The translations under genes and the position numbers were made by a program. 64,000 nt of DNA from Syngnathus acus. Taxonomy: Eukaryota > Chordata > Actinopteri > Syngnathiformes > Syngnathidae. The stretch spans positions 2,772,664-2,836,663 of the forward strand of contig NC_051088.1 of the NCBI RefSeq assembly GCF_901709675.1, given 5' to 3'. Shown piece by piece: positions 40,211 through 51,769 of the stretch (positions are counted from its first letter, which is position 1; every line of letters begins with the position of its first letter). The notes below the pieces were generated by a model. The model saw only the letters and a list, made by a program, of their open reading frames with translations. It was not told the origin of the DNA and did no database searches.

Positions 40211-41528
40211 TAAATAAATATCACAATCACAATTTAATTTTATCCAATTCTACAATGTATGTTCTCTCTTAGTCTCACATTTTTTATGAGGGCTGGGCAC
40301 TCTCCTCGTTGGACCAGTTTCTACCCACAACCCTCAGATTATTCTATAATTTATCATTTTTACATTTAACAATGCAAATCTGATAAACCATTGTCTAGCA
40401 CACCGTTTTCGTGCACCATTTTAGCCGAATTCCATCATTTATAACGAACTGATACACAAAGACAAACATAGATAACACACGGGCCCACAACATAGACATG
40501 ACAATCTTCCCAGCTGATGACAAGGGGTGGGGGGGGGCAACTGAAGTGTGGAGAGCCTCGCCACCACCACGTCGCACAATGCAACCCCCCACCTCTGTCC
40601 AAAATATGCATTTGTGCCCACCTGACCGTTTGGCCCAAACTTTAGAGCCGCACCCTTTTGAAAACAAAAATGGTTACAGTTTAACCTCACCTCACAATGG
40701 GATACAACCTTCATGCTAATTATATATATACATTCTTTATCAAATTCTTGTTAAGCCATTTTTCTGACTCCAACTCACATGCAAAATAAAAAAAATAAAC
40801 AATTTTATACAAATCAACTTATTGTTCTTCATGAACCACAAATCATCACTTCCACCCCATGAACAGCAGCACCACAACTAATCACTCACTTCTCCAGCTG
40901 CGTCGCTGTCCCATCTGACAGCCAAGCCTGCTTTCCACACAATATCAACATAGACACACTTCAACAATTATGTAGCGACCTGGTTAACCCAGTTACCCTT
41001 CGCCCTAGACAACAATATAAGTCTCTAAGGTCGCACTATTGAGGTCGCCAGGCATCCGTCCTGCTATATCAGCGATGCCTTCACCTTTTTTTTTTTTTTT
41101 CACGAGTCCCCGACTCGTATTGGTGGCCTGGCCGATCCAATCGACCCCGACCTTAGGCAACAGTATAAGTTCCTAAGTGTCTACTATTGAGGCCACTCTG
41201 GTGCCCATATGCTAGTCACTGGCATCCCACAAGTTCCAGCGGTGTGAGCGCCCTTTGCTGATCAGACAAAGTCCTCACCACCTTTCTCTTTTCAAAAAGA
41301 AATCATCCATACAATCATAAATGTATATACAACCACCATTCCTGAACACAGAGCTACAATTATTAATTTTTAATTTTACTCTGCTTTCACTCCACAATAT
41401 TGCTGAACTGGGAGATTTTATTGAAAAAAAAGGTTCCCCCTTACCTTTTGTGCCGATCGGACTGCAATATTGTTGAGCAAGAGCGGAGAAGGAAGAATCC
41501 TTCCTGGAGCATGCACTTTCCCTTCTGA
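40211..41528. other. Internal region of the antisense LTR element, no gene recognised
   Basis: Contains two similar stretches with ACAA(T/G)TATAAGT(C/T)(T/C)CTAAG (about 41010 and 41160) and AACCCAGTTACCC. No gag, protease, RT or integrase motif in six frames. Confidence 0.5.
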
Positions 41529-41552
41529 AGAAATCACGTCGGATGTTCACCA
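41529..41552 (-). other. Primer binding site, tRNA-Trp-like
   Basis: On the minus strand, two bases after the LTR end (...CCAACA-AA), comes TGGTGA-ACAT-CCGACGTGATT. It matches the complement of the vertebrate tRNA-Trp 3' end (TGGTGACCCCGACGTGATT) apart from a few bases in the middle. This fixes the element's orientation. Confidence 0.6.
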
Positions 41553-41554
41553 TT

Positions 41555-42852
41555 TGTTGGATTTTGTCCACAATTTAGGGAGCACGCTATCTGCGCCTCA
41601 CGGCAAAAGCCATTGCCAATCACATGTTATCCAATTTACTCACTGCGTGCTCATTTGATTTCTTCAGATTTAGGAAAATGCTAAGACACTGAAGCAGAAA
41701 TTAGACTTACACAGGTTGGTTGAGTTCAATCACAATTCTTGTTAAGAAAGCTCTGTTTTCAGGAAAGTACAATACAGCGCTGGGCCTTTCGTGCGACCGT
41801 GCTCAAGAGCAGAAAGTCTCCATTCAGAAAAGGCAACGTTCAAGGTTCTTTGGTCAGCTTATATTCAGTTGCACATGCCGGTGTGGGCCGAGTTTGATGG
41901 GTGATGAGTCTTTGGGGTGGGGCAAGTTCGCAGTAGAGTTTGATTCCATGGGAGTGGGTGCTGGTTCGGTGAGAGCTGGTTCCGTGGGGGTGGGTGCTGA
42001 TTATGGGCGATTCGGTGTGTGTGGGGGCTGTTGTCTTCCATCCCGTCTTTCGGCCTTGGCGATCATCTTTGGCCGGGTTCTTGGCTGTCTCCCTCTGGCA
42101 CCTGCTGGTTTTATCTCCAAGTGACCTTCCTGTAAACATTCTGCTCCATTCTTGCACATACACTGTCGCACCTCATCCATTCGACATTCTTTCAATTTTG
42201 TCATTTCGTACGGAATTATGTGAGCTTTTGGCTGTGACATCATCAATTTATTAATGTTCCCTGACTATGCAAAGTTTGTACTCACCACTTACCATGTTTT
42301 TGTTTGTTTGTTCTTTTGATAATCCATGTACTTGCTTACGTCATCATATTCTTAGTTTAATCATGCTTCCAACCATATCTTTTCTTTGTTAGGCAAAATA
42401 TTTCCCTCTGTCCGGAACGTTCAGTAGTAATCGAAAACTGGCGTCTAGCATTAGTCAAAACATAAGATACAATCAAGTACTGAACATTTTTAGACGACTT
42501 TGGCAGTGTCCGTGATTTAGAAAATCATCAGGCATGCATTAAACAGTTCCTTAAGGGTCATTAAGCTATTCAGGCAATATATCAAAAAACATTTGTTATT
42601 TCAAAGTGCTCAGAAATATATATCAGATCATAAAGTTATAAAAAACCTTTGTCATTACCACCTATCAAAAATGTCTAGTTATGTCTTCTTTATTGATTTG
42701 GTGTGTAGGTATAATTATATGCTTAAAATATTTCTTTTATTGCTTTAATATGTGAATATACTTGTCTGCTTATGTACTTTATTTAATGAGGTTTGAGCAT
42801 ATCTGTTTTTGTAGCTAGGCAGGACTTTTTGTATTTCGACCCCATTCCTTCA
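41555..42852 (-). repeat. 5' LTR of the antisense element (family 1)
   Basis: 1298 bp, paralogous to 25374-26814 over its length. Compared with that copy it has extra sequence near 41960-42000 and 42186-42340, and has the SINE-free site at 42602-42622. Confidence 0.88.
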
Positions 42853-43177
42853 ATAGTGAGAAGCTCGGTCATCCGTGAAGGACTCTGAGTCGAGCCGCTG
42901 CTTCTCCATGTTGAGAGGAGCCAGATGAGGTGACTCAGGCGTCTCATTAGAATGCCTCATGGATACCTCCCTGGGTAGGTGTTCTAGGCATATCCCACCG
43001 GCAGGAGACCCAAGGGATGACCCAGGATGCGCTGGAGTGACTATGTCGCTCAGCTGGCCTGGGAATTCCTTGGGATCCCCGGGATGAGCTGGACAAAGTG
43101 GATAGGGAGAGGGAAGTCTGGGTGTCCCTCCTGAAGCTGCTGCCCCCACGACCCAACACCAGATAATCGGCAGAAGA
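42853..43177 (+). pseudogene. Rex3 copy B, segment 2 (C-terminal region)
   Basis: Resumes with ATAGTGAGAAGCTCGGTCATCCG, continuing the element cut at 38615: RSSVI-type, SRAAASPC and the MRWLGHLIRMP region are recognisable with frameshifts. It ends GACCCAACACCAGATAATCGG before the tail. Confidence 0.88.
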
Positions 43178-43250
43178 TGGATGGATGGATGGATGGATGG
43201 ATGGATGGATGGATGGATGGATGGATGGATGGATGGATGGATGGATGGAT
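43178..43250 (+). repeat. (GATG)n tail of Rex3 copy B
   Basis: About 18 perfect ATGG units. Rex3 3' ends characteristically carry GATG-type repeats; here the tail has expanded into a microsatellite. Confidence 0.92.
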
Positions 43251-43311
43251 TGCGCATATACTATATATGTATATACATGTATGTGTGTGTGCGTGCGTGC
43301 GTGTATACACA

Positions 43312-43996
43312 CAGTAATCCCTCATTTATCGCGGACATTTGGTTCCAGGACCACGATATGTGAAAATTCGCGAAGTAGTGTCACCCTTTTTTTTAACGTA
43401 CATACATTGATTGTGTATCAATAAGTGTATATTAAACATATAAGTGCATATGTTATTATTAGAACATTAAATAATAGTTTCAAACATGTAAATACTATAT
43501 TAATACGTAGTATAAATCACATACAGAAAATAATGTATAAATAATATAAATATGATATTTGTGTGTTTGTGTGTGTGTCTGTGTGTGTGTGTGTGTGTGT
43601 GTGCGTGCGTGCGTGTGTGTATGTGTGTAACATATGTAGATGTAGCTAAAGTATACATACTGTAAATATGTTTTTAGAACTATTTTATTATAGAAACTTT
43701 ATTATAACAAGGTACAAGTGTACATACTGTAAAGATGTTTTTAGAACTCTTTTATTATCATAACGTTTCTATAACAAGGTACATTACTGTAAATATGTAT
43801 TTAGAACTCTAATTATTATAACAACTTTTTTTATAAAAAGGTACACGTGGGCACTCCCTGCCTTCTGCCGGCGTGTGGGCAACCTTCGTGCCACAATTCC
43901 TCAATTTAGAAGGTTTATTTTTAATTTGTGATTTTTTTGGGAAAAAATCCGCGATGTACTGAAGCCACGATAATCGAACCGCAATGTAGCGAGGGT
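43312..43996. mobile_element. Tigger-like element (CAGTAATCCCTCATTTATCG end)
   Basis: Left end CAGTAATCCCTCATTTATCG, right end GAACCGCAATGTAGCGAGGG, roughly inverted as in other members (46851-46935 is an isolated end). The interior is AT-rich with a (GT)n tract at 43561-43628 and tandem TTTAGAACT(A/C)TTTTATTAT units. No transposase. Confidence 0.6.
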
Positions 43997-44953
43997 AGAG
44001 AGAGAGCACAAACAGGAACAGGAAACCACAGAAATTTAGGTCACATGAAACCACAAAAGCAATTCAATAACGTCAAAAGCACAAATCATGACAAAGCTAT
44101 GAAGCTTTTTTGATTGTGAGCAGAGTACGGTGTCCACTTAGATGATCATTTTGAAGATTCATCATTAAAAGTCAGACAATGATAACAGACCAGCACATAA
44201 CATCAATGAGTAAAACCCGAGTTCTTTGATGTGCTCAGACATTCATTAGATCATATTGCACTGTTGCAATCCCTGTATGTGTGCCAATTTAAAATGAACA
44301 ATAATGGCACATCTGACATTGTGTGCCTGGGATAAAGAGATGAGAGCAGTAAAAATGTCCTTGACAGAGCTGTGCCCTGGCCGTGGTTAACAGATAAGCA
44401 GCACCATCTGTGACAAACCCGAAAAAAAGTCGCTCATAACACCTGAGATAAACCTACTGTCACACCTGTCCTGTCATTTACCAGCCCTTGTTCAGTCTCG
44501 TGTTATGTGGCCGAGGCAATAGTGTGGGGGCTGGTTCATGGTCAGCCTGCACCTTGTCCTCACGCCTCTGGCCCGGACCACAATCATAGCCATGGCTATC
44601 ATAAAATGTCCGCTATCTGAAAATGGTGGGGGGTTGGGGTTCTTTGGCTGTAAAAGCATCATAGACATGTCCCTCAAACGACACCTGAAGGTCACTGACA
44701 CGGCCAAGATGCTCTTTTTGTCTTTTCAAGCATTTCTCGGAAACGCCTGGCTGCTGTCTTCTTCTTTCTCAATCTGCCTGACATCTGACTGATCTCTACA
44801 AAACAATTTATTACCTCAGAGTCTTCATAATTAACATTTAATCATTATGTGATATAGTTAATTATCTTGAATTTCTTTGGTGTATTTCCTTTGACCAAGA
44901 AGCCAGTCTCACGAGATTGTGAGGTTTTTCGTCAACAAATGAAGATACTGTAA
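43997..44953. other. No recognisable feature
   Basis: Unique-looking sequence. I see no coding or mobile-element signal. Confidence 0.5.
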
Positions 44954-44954
44954 C

Positions 44955-45038
44955 CAGTGTTCCCTTTAATTTTTCAAGTGTCTGTGCAAACACACAAGCT
45001 CCCTTTGCACACTGTGGACCACTGTGTGCAACACCAGA

Positions 45039-45069
<31 letters not shown>

Positions 45070-45590
45070 TTGTCAATGAGAACTTTAACTTGCTCGTGAT
45101 CGGATTTTGTTTTGTGTGACAGCTCGTTCCTTTTCTGTCGGTCTTTTGCGCTCTCTCGCAATAGAGTACCGATCTCCTGTCCCATCTTGAGTCTTTGTAC
45201 AATTCCAACAGCTTTCAAAACACATTTCTGTTGAATATGACGCTTGAGTACAACTTCCATTCCTTCCATATTTTTCCCTCCGTAAACTCGCCCGCCACTT
45301 TGGCTTCACTGCATGTTTTGCAGATGAGACCTTTGTCATTCGAAAAAGAGAAAATCTCACCCAGTTTCACCGTTTCCTTTCGTAGTTGCACACAGTCAAA
45401 GTCAAAGTCAAAGTCAGCTTTATTGTCAATCCCTTCATATGTCAAGACACACAAAGAAACACAGCCATCCAATCTTAAAAGAACTGCCGCATCTCTTATT
45501 TATTTTGGCTTGGCGAGTGGATGTGTCGCTGCTCATTCGTTTCGCCATGATTACTTAATTTAGTATTTGCATCGCTTGACTCCGCCGCAC
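44955..45590 (-). pseudogene. hAT transposase N-terminal remnant (KIAA1586-like)
   Basis: Antisense, in three frames: KLGEIFSFSNDKGLICKTCS, AKVAGEFTEGKIWKEWKL, LKRHIQQKCVLKAVGIVQRL and TLLRESAKDRQKRNELS. The zinc-finger-like C-x2-C...H-x-x-x-C head followed by this helix pattern fits hAT transposases related to KIAA1586. A hAT-type end (CAGTGTTCCCTTTAATTTT) lies at 44956, and an (AAAT)n tract at 45040-45068. A Rex1 3' end interrupts it at about 45398-45470. Confidence 0.6.
45398..45470 (-). mobile_element. Rex1 3' tail fragment, antisense
   Basis: Plus-strand TCAAAGTCAAAGTCAAAGTC then AGCTTTATTGTCAATCCC and GTGTGTCTTG-complement match the 3' end and (ACTTTG)n tail of the Rex1 copy ending at 55127. 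A possible 6-bp duplication ACACAG flanks it. A very short insertion inside the hAT relic. Confidence 0.75.
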
Positions 45591-45626
45591 TAACAGATGG
45601 GCAGGACACATTTGTGTCATACATGT

Positions 45627-45745
45627 ACCGTAAATTTCGGACTATTAGCCGCTACTTTTTGCTCAAGTTTTGAACCCTGCGGCCTGTAGTCCGGTGTGGC
45701 TTATCTATGGATTTTTTCATGATTTTTGTGATGAGTTGATCACTT
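45627..45745. repeat. CCGTAAATTTCGGACTAT-type DNA-element end
   Basis: ACCGTAAATTTCGGACTATTAGCCGC resembles the ends at 36079 and 56846. Only one end is present before the Rex3 tail. Confidence 0.5.
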
Positions 45746-45749
45746 TTCT

Positions 45750-46808
45750 ATCCATCCATCCATCCATCTTCTTCCGCTTATCCGGGGTCGGGTCGCGGGG
45801 GCAGCAGCTTCAGGAGGGACTCCCAGACTTCCCTATCCCCAGCCACTTCATCTAGCTCATCCCGCGGAGAAAACTCATTTCGGCCGCTTGTATCCGGGAT
45901 CTCGTTCTTTCGGTCACGACCCATAGCTCGTGACCATAGGTGAGGGTAGGAGCGTAAATCGACCGGTAAATTGAGAGCTTTGCCTTTTGGCTCAGCTCTC
46001 TCTTTACCACGATGGACCGGTACAGAGTCCGCATTACTGCCGACGCTGCACCGATCCGCCTGTCGATCTCGCGCTCCATCCTCCCCTCACTCGTGAACAA
46101 GACCCCAAGATACTTAAACTCCTCCACTTGGGGCAGGATCTCATCCCCGATCCGGAGAGGGCATTCCACCCTTTTCCGATCGAGGACCATGGACTCGGAT
46201 TTGGAGGTGCTGACCCTCATCCCGACCGCTTCACACTCGGCTGCGAACCGCTCCAGTGAGAGCTGGAGATCACGGCCTGAAGAAGCCAACAGCACCACGT
46301 CGTCTGCAAAAAGCAGAGACGCGATGCTGAGGTCCCCAAACCGGACACCCTCAACGCCTCGGCTGCGCCTAGAAATTCTGTCCATAAAAATTATGAATAG
46401 AATCGGTGACAAAGGGCAGCCTTGGCGGAGTCCAACCCTCACTGGGAACGAATCCGACTTACTGCCGGAAATGCGGACCAAACTCTGGCATCGGTGATAC
46501 AGGGACCGAACCGCCCTTATCAGTTGGCTCGGTACCCCGTACTCCCGAAGCACCCCCCACAGAACCTCCTGAGGGACACGGTCGAACGCCTTCTCCAAGT
46601 CCACAAAACACATGTGGACTGGTTGGGCGAGCTCCCATGCACCCTCGAGGATCCTGCTGAGGGTGAAGAGCTGGTCCACTGTTCCACGGCCAGGACGAAA
46701 GCCACACTGTTCCTCCTGAATCCGAGGTTCGACCTCCCGACGGACCCTCCTCTCCAGCACCCCTGAATAGACCTTACCAGGGAGGCTGAGGAGTGTAATT
46801 CCCCTGTA
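45750..46808 (-). mobile_element. Rex3 copy C, 5' truncated, antisense
   Basis: From the (ATCC)n tail at left to ATTACAGGGGAATTACACTCC at right. It has the Rex3 signature CGGTGACAAAGGGCAGCC (about 46403). Near the 3' end a deletion joins SFLRGMS to GATGAGCTAGATGAAG, removing about 250 bp of the C-terminal coding region compared with copy D. Confidence 0.9.
45852..46808 (-). pseudogene. Rex3 copy C reverse transcriptase, one open frame
   Basis: Open RT frame (it reads to 46904, but the first residues are flank): YRGITLLSLPGKVYSGVLER, CGFRPGRGTVDQLFTLSRIL, FVDLEKAFDRVP (first catalytic Asp), GLRQGCPLSPILF, LLFADDVVLLASSG (catalytic FADD intact), EEFKYLGVLFTSEGRME and YGHELWVVTERTRSRIQ. The endonuclease is lost and the C-terminal region deleted, so it cannot mobilise itself. 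The cleanest Rex3 RT of the window. Confidence 0.88.
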
Positions 46809-46849
46809 ATTATATAAAATACACAGAAAATTCATGTAAGTTAAAAATG

Positions 46850-46936
46850 AGAGCGTGACACTACTTCGCGGATTTTCACATATCGCGGGTGGTCTTGGAA
46901 CCAATTATCTGCGATAAACGAGGGATTACTGTACAC
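46850..46936. repeat. Isolated Tigger-like end
   Basis: ACTACTTCGCGGATTTTCAC and GATAAACGAGGGATTACTG, inverted relative to 43312. One end only. Confidence 0.6.
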
Positions 46937-49900
46937 GTTTTGAGTCGATTTCTGACGAGCGTTGTACACTTTCTCTGTTGAGGGTTTGCCACTCGCCAGG
47001 CTCTCACTTTGGAAAATGACTGGATTTGTCAAATATACAAACTAGAAATCATTTTCTCATGGTTTATTTATTGTATAATCTTTAATTTACTTTAATTGTG
47101 TCCTGACTAGATTGCATTTGGAGTTTTCTGAAATTACTAAACACTTGGTCTTTAAAATATACATGGAAATAGAGTGTCAAAAACGGGATTAGACATTAAA
47201 ACTGAATTAGCCATTCAATTGCAGTGTGAACCTAGTTAGTGTAACCGAGTTGCATTTAATATAGCTTTGCTGAGGCTCTCAATTCACTTGTGGTCATGTC
47301 GTCATTGTGTACTATTGATTGAGCTCTGGTGAAGCTTGTGACTAAAGCTTAATCGTATCAGCGTAGAATAAATCACAGTATTGACCCTGTGCTTATCAAT
47401 AAAGGTACTGACAAACATCTGGCCCCACCTTTAATGGAATCGACAAAGTCTTCCTGGCAGCGGCCTCACATTGGCCATGCATAGATTGCCTTGATCTTTC
47501 CAGTGGGAACCCACTCTCAATATGCTAATTAGATGAAATGAATGCAGTCGCCGTCAAAAGTAATGCTGACATCGAATTAGGAGTTGAAAATTCCTGTTAA
47601 AAGTATTCCCGTAAACACCAAGAGAAATACACCTCAGAGTGTCTGCTGACAATCAGTCTGTTTATTTGTATTTATTCTAGCAAATACCTCTGACAGAGTA
47701 TCTACATCAATGGAGGAATAAGTGGAAAGATCCAATCAATGGTCACATTACAAAGGTCCAGAGGTGCTGAGTTAGACTTTTGGAGTGGCCTGCAGCGGCA
47801 GCACTTTGTCCTGTGTGCCCTGCCTCCACAGTGCTACCGGAGGTGGGCACATTTACTGTTACATTTACTTAAGTTGTTGTTTTAGTTACATGTCAGAATA
47901 CTACATAGTATAGTATGTTTTGTGTCTATATTCTTGCTTTTAGAAGTTACCAGTAACTCTGTACTTGAGTTTTTTTTTCCACTGAATACTTAGAGTAATT
48001 ATATAAAACTTGTCTTGATTTACCACTGTATGAATTTAAATTACAGAACCTTATGTGCCATTAACAGCCCTTCTATAGACGGTGCAGGAGCACGGTCGCA
48101 TTATTAGTTGTATAAAAGAACTTCATTTCTTTCTAATCTTGGGATCGATTGGTGGCAGAAGGAGTATTTGTTTGTGTTTTCACACAGTGTGCATAAAAGG
48201 GTCTTCATAAAAGTTCTTTACAGTAAAGCGTCTGCAATGTTGCTACAGGCACAATGCAGATGGACACCCTGCTGCCCATTAGCATTACACTCAAATGGAA
48301 AACGTTCAGCCAAGTCATTCTGAATGACACAGAATTGCACCCGACTGACAGTATCGAACTCCTTAAAGGTAGTGCGACAGCAAGCTATTACTGTACTCTA
48401 TCAGACAATTTGGAATAACATAATTTCGTCCTAGATGGAAAGGTTAAACATGACATTTCACAACATTAAGTGAACAACGAGCTGACAAGAAATACAAATT
48501 TCTTTTCATTCAAAATAAACAAAAGCAAAGTGTATTTTCTAACATTTCAAACTAATATGAATGGAATAATTTGAGCTGTCCGGCTCGTATGTCTTAGGCT
48601 TTACAGCCAGTCAAGTTTTATCAGTAACTCATAAAACTGCACCTTCTCTCCAGGTTTCTATCTTGTGTCCTTTTGGGCTTCCACCTCATTTAGTAGATGG
48701 ACTGGAGGCCAATAAGACAGTGACTAATAAAGCAGAGAGAAAAACATAAGCATTTACGAGAATAATTTCCTTATGAGGGGCTTGCTGTGACACAAGAGGT
48801 GTCACAAGAGGTTCACATGCATTCATGAAGTCGATAAACACACCATTAACAGATTGACACCTACACATGTTGCAGTTCAAGAATTAGAGTCAGACTAATA
48901 CATAACAATGCCTCTGACACGCAAATACACACCCAGGACACCCACAGAAGCAGGAAGAATAAAAAGATGAGATGCCAAATGTCTTTATATCCTCTAATTA
49001 GAGTTTGGAACCCAAAACAGGGTTTTGCCTGATATCATTATTATGAGTTTTGAGATGGCAAAACTCACAGTGAATGCTTCTGTTCCGTTTCTGTCAAAGC
49101 AGCACAGCAGTGCGGAACCTTCTATTTTTCCATTAATCCTGTTACTGCTGGGATTTGTTCTGCTCTCTCTGTAAAAGATTAGTCCTCCAGGAAAAAAGAA
49201 TGGACTTGATTAGCTAGACAGCAATTTAATGGGATTGTCAGAGGGCCTACAATAAATCAGCTTTTGTGATTAAATGGGATCTCCAGTAAAAGTTGCATAC
49301 CTCCAAATCAATAACTATTGAATGCTTCTCCCTTTGTTCCATGCAAAGGTAAAATGGGAGAGAGAGAAAAGGCAAGAGGAGCAAAGCCAAAATTTCCGGC
49401 GGTCTAATGACCTGTTCTCTGCTTGTGAGCTGCATCAAGCATTGTCAGCAGGGAGCCAAAAGAGAGAGGAGGGGTCATGGGGTTGGGAGTAATCCTCGGG
49501 AGATGATGGTGTGATTTGTATTCAGAGTAATGCATAATTTAAAGGTTGGGGAACTAAGTAGAAGAAAGTGTATTTAGGCAGACCTCAAGCCATGAATGCA
49601 AGCTGCTTGTACACAACTACAGTTGCCTGCTTGCGTCGGGGTCAACCAAAGAGCCAAATCGACTTCTATCTGTTAACAGCAGTGGTGGGCGCGCCGGTAA
49701 ATTTTGATGGTCCATCATCGTCAGTCCGTCATTATTTCAAGCCAAACCAAAACTGCAATGTCAGTCCGTCACTCCGTCATAGTCCATGGTTGCTAAATGA
49801 CAGTTTGTCACTACTATTGTAGGAGATACTAGAACAAGTATCCAGCCCCTAAACCTGCGCATAAATGGGTGTGTGTTCGGGTCAATTAGAAACCAAGCTG

Positions 49901-50340
49901 TGATTCCTCCAGCACCCATACATCAGATCATCAGGTCAAACATAAAATCATATTGACCTGTGCACATTTTTCTGGTCCAAAGGCTAAAAGATTTTCTGAC
50001 GTGAGTCATATTGTGCTTCAATAGCACCCCCCACACACACTCATCCAAAGTAGGAGATTCATTATAGGATAACAAATCTTCATATCAAGAAAGGAAACCG
50101 GCCTTGTTTGAAAATGGAGTCTGCTCCAAGCCTGGTGAGCATTTGTATGTCTGTAGCGCTGCTCTGTATCTCACCCCTCGAATTCACACGTCATCAGCTT
50201 TTAGGGTTCGAAGGGCGTTCCAGATCCCACCAGCCTGCTCTACATTCCTGCTACTTTGATAATAGGGGGTTTGGAGGGTAGTGGGAACCCTGTGTCTGTC
50301 CATCATCAGTGTTTTTTCTTTTCCCTACCTCAAACTCAAA
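46937..50340. other. Quiet stretch, no gene recognised
   Basis: 3.4 kb with no TE protein, TIR, LTR or convincing exon. Base composition is even and ORFs are short. Candidate for host intron or intergenic sequence. Confidence 0.5.
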
Positions 50341-50344
50341 AAAT

Positions 50345-50511
50345 CCGCGCACACACACACACACACGCACGCACGCACGCACACACACACGCGCACACAC
50401 ACAACACACGCGCGCACACACACACACACATACTCTCGCACAAACACACCCACACACGCACGCACATGCACACGCACACGCACACGCACACACACACACA
50501 CACACTACGCT
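50345..50511. repeat. (AC)n microsatellite with CG-containing variants
   Basis: About 165 bp of ACACAC/ACGCAC repeats. His/Thr- and Cys/Val-rich frames across it are not genes. Confidence 0.95.
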
Positions 50512-51172
50512 CGCCTCCCCCAACTAAAAGGAATTCCCCAGCTCTGGACAATGTTTCATTTCATTGCAGGCCACATCTTTAATAGCTTCATGGCAGCACA
50601 ACAGGGAGAAAATTCCAAAAACAGACAAGACTCACATTCACATTGCAATTAATATGTTGCGACGAAGCCATGTTGTTTGCGAAAGGTGTAAGTTCACTCC
50701 TGACTTGTAGCCATGGCTTCACTATTCAGCCAGCCGTCTGAATGATCAATTGGTAGAACTGCAGCTACAAACACAAAGACACCACACGGCAGCCTTGTAT
50801 ACTGTCCTGACCCCGTGAAGAAGACATACAATGTGTCATACAGTGTGGCCAGCACTCAATTCCATCTCCCTATTGAATTGTGATTGCCACTGAGCTGTGG
50901 GAGCTCTGCTAATTGTCTCGTCATCCATTTCACTACCTTTCACTTGGACATAATCATGTACGTACACTGTCAATGTGACCCCCAGTAGTACGATGAAGAT
51001 ATTTTCAACACTGAGGGCAACCATGCGTACGTTCATTTTTCCCAGTAATAGCAAGTATTTTTACTGGGAAGACTTGAATGAAAGGTTCAAGAACCTTTTG
51101 ATTTCAACTAATCCTGCATTTGGGAATCTTTCAACATTGAACACAGAAATAAAATATTTAGTGGTAAAATGA
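50512..51172. other. No recognisable feature
   Basis: No coding or repeat signal supported. Confidence 0.5.
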
Positions 51173-51174
51173 TA

Positions 51175-51767
51175 GTCAAACCTCGGTTTTCGAACGTCAC
51201 GGTTCTCGAACAAATCGGAATTTGAACGAAAAATTCGAGATTTTTTTGCTTAGGTTGTCGCACAAAATTCGGAGGTTGAACCTCGCGAGATGAGCCGAAA
51301 GGACCGGAGAAAACCCGACCGCGTGGCCCGGATGCCGACTGACTCCGTTCGTTATTGTATTTTCGTTACTTTGAGGATTGTATTAACCCCTAATAATGCC
51401 TCCAAAGAAAGCAAATGGGAGCAGCCATCCTAAAACACAAAGACGTTCTTAAAGCAATGCGACAGTGAGCGCCCGGCGCCCTGCGGTTGCGCGATTGGAC
51501 CAAATTAAGCTCCCTGCGCACCGAGGTCCACTTAAATTTTGGAAAGTACATCAGGACTTTAAAAATATTTTCGGTGCGCTGCAGTTGCGCGATCGGACAA
51601 AAATGCGCAAATGAAAAAATGCTTAAAAAAGGCGTTTTTTTTTGTCTTGGAACGGATTAAAATTTTTTCCATTATTTGTAATGGGAAAAATAGATTCGGA
51701 ATTCAAACGATTCGCTTCTCGAATCGCCTTCTGGAACGGATTGTGGTCGAAAACCGAGGTTTGACTG
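51175..51767. mobile_element. Tigger (pogo) element with foreign GC-rich unit inside
   Basis: Inverted ends GTCAAACCTCGGTTTTCGA / TCGAAAACCGAGGTTTGACTG with TA on both sides; the left end has lost CA. The sub-terminal TTGGAACGGATTAAAATTTT and TTCCATTATTTGTAATGGGA are typical of Tigger. ATGCCTCCAAAGAAAGC at about 51397 is the usual transposase start (MPPKKA), but it stops after about 18 codons. About 51446-51625 is a reverse copy of the spacer in the 1944-3790 array. Confidence 0.85.
51446..51625 (-). repeat. Spacer unit of the GC-rich array, reverse orientation
   Basis: Reverse complement of the unit at about 3170-3390: GACCAAATTAAGCTCCCTGCG, GAGGTCCA, TTAAATTTTGGAAAGTACATC, AGGACT and TTGCGCGATCGGACAAAA match in order. 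Confidence 0.85.
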
Positions 51768-51769
51768 TA

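Larger units (their letters stand above)
38616..42852 (-). mobile_element. LTR retroelement, family 1, antisense, internally degraded
   Basis: Inserted in Rex3 copy B with duplication ATAG (38612-38615 and 42853-42856). Both ends match the LTR family at 25374: TGTTGG... at 38616 and ...CCTTCA at 42852. The left LTR keeps only 133 bp; the right one is 1298 bp. A tRNA-Trp-like primer site next to the right LTR shows the element reads right to left. The internal 2.8 kb has no recognisable gag or pol and contains a TIR element (39266-40210), so it is non-autonomous or badly eroded. Confidence 0.82.

Noticed and set aside
43809-44054. 81-residue antisense frame
   Set aside because: Crosses the right end of a Tigger-like element and has no domain.
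46937-50340. Possible host exons in the quiet stretch
   Set aside because: Short ORFs without recognisable domains or paired splice signals; nothing supportable.
50251-50652. His/Thr- or Cys/Val-rich proteins over microsatellites (also 21777-22078 and 61956-62299)
   Set aside because: Pure translation of (AC)n / (GT)n repeats.
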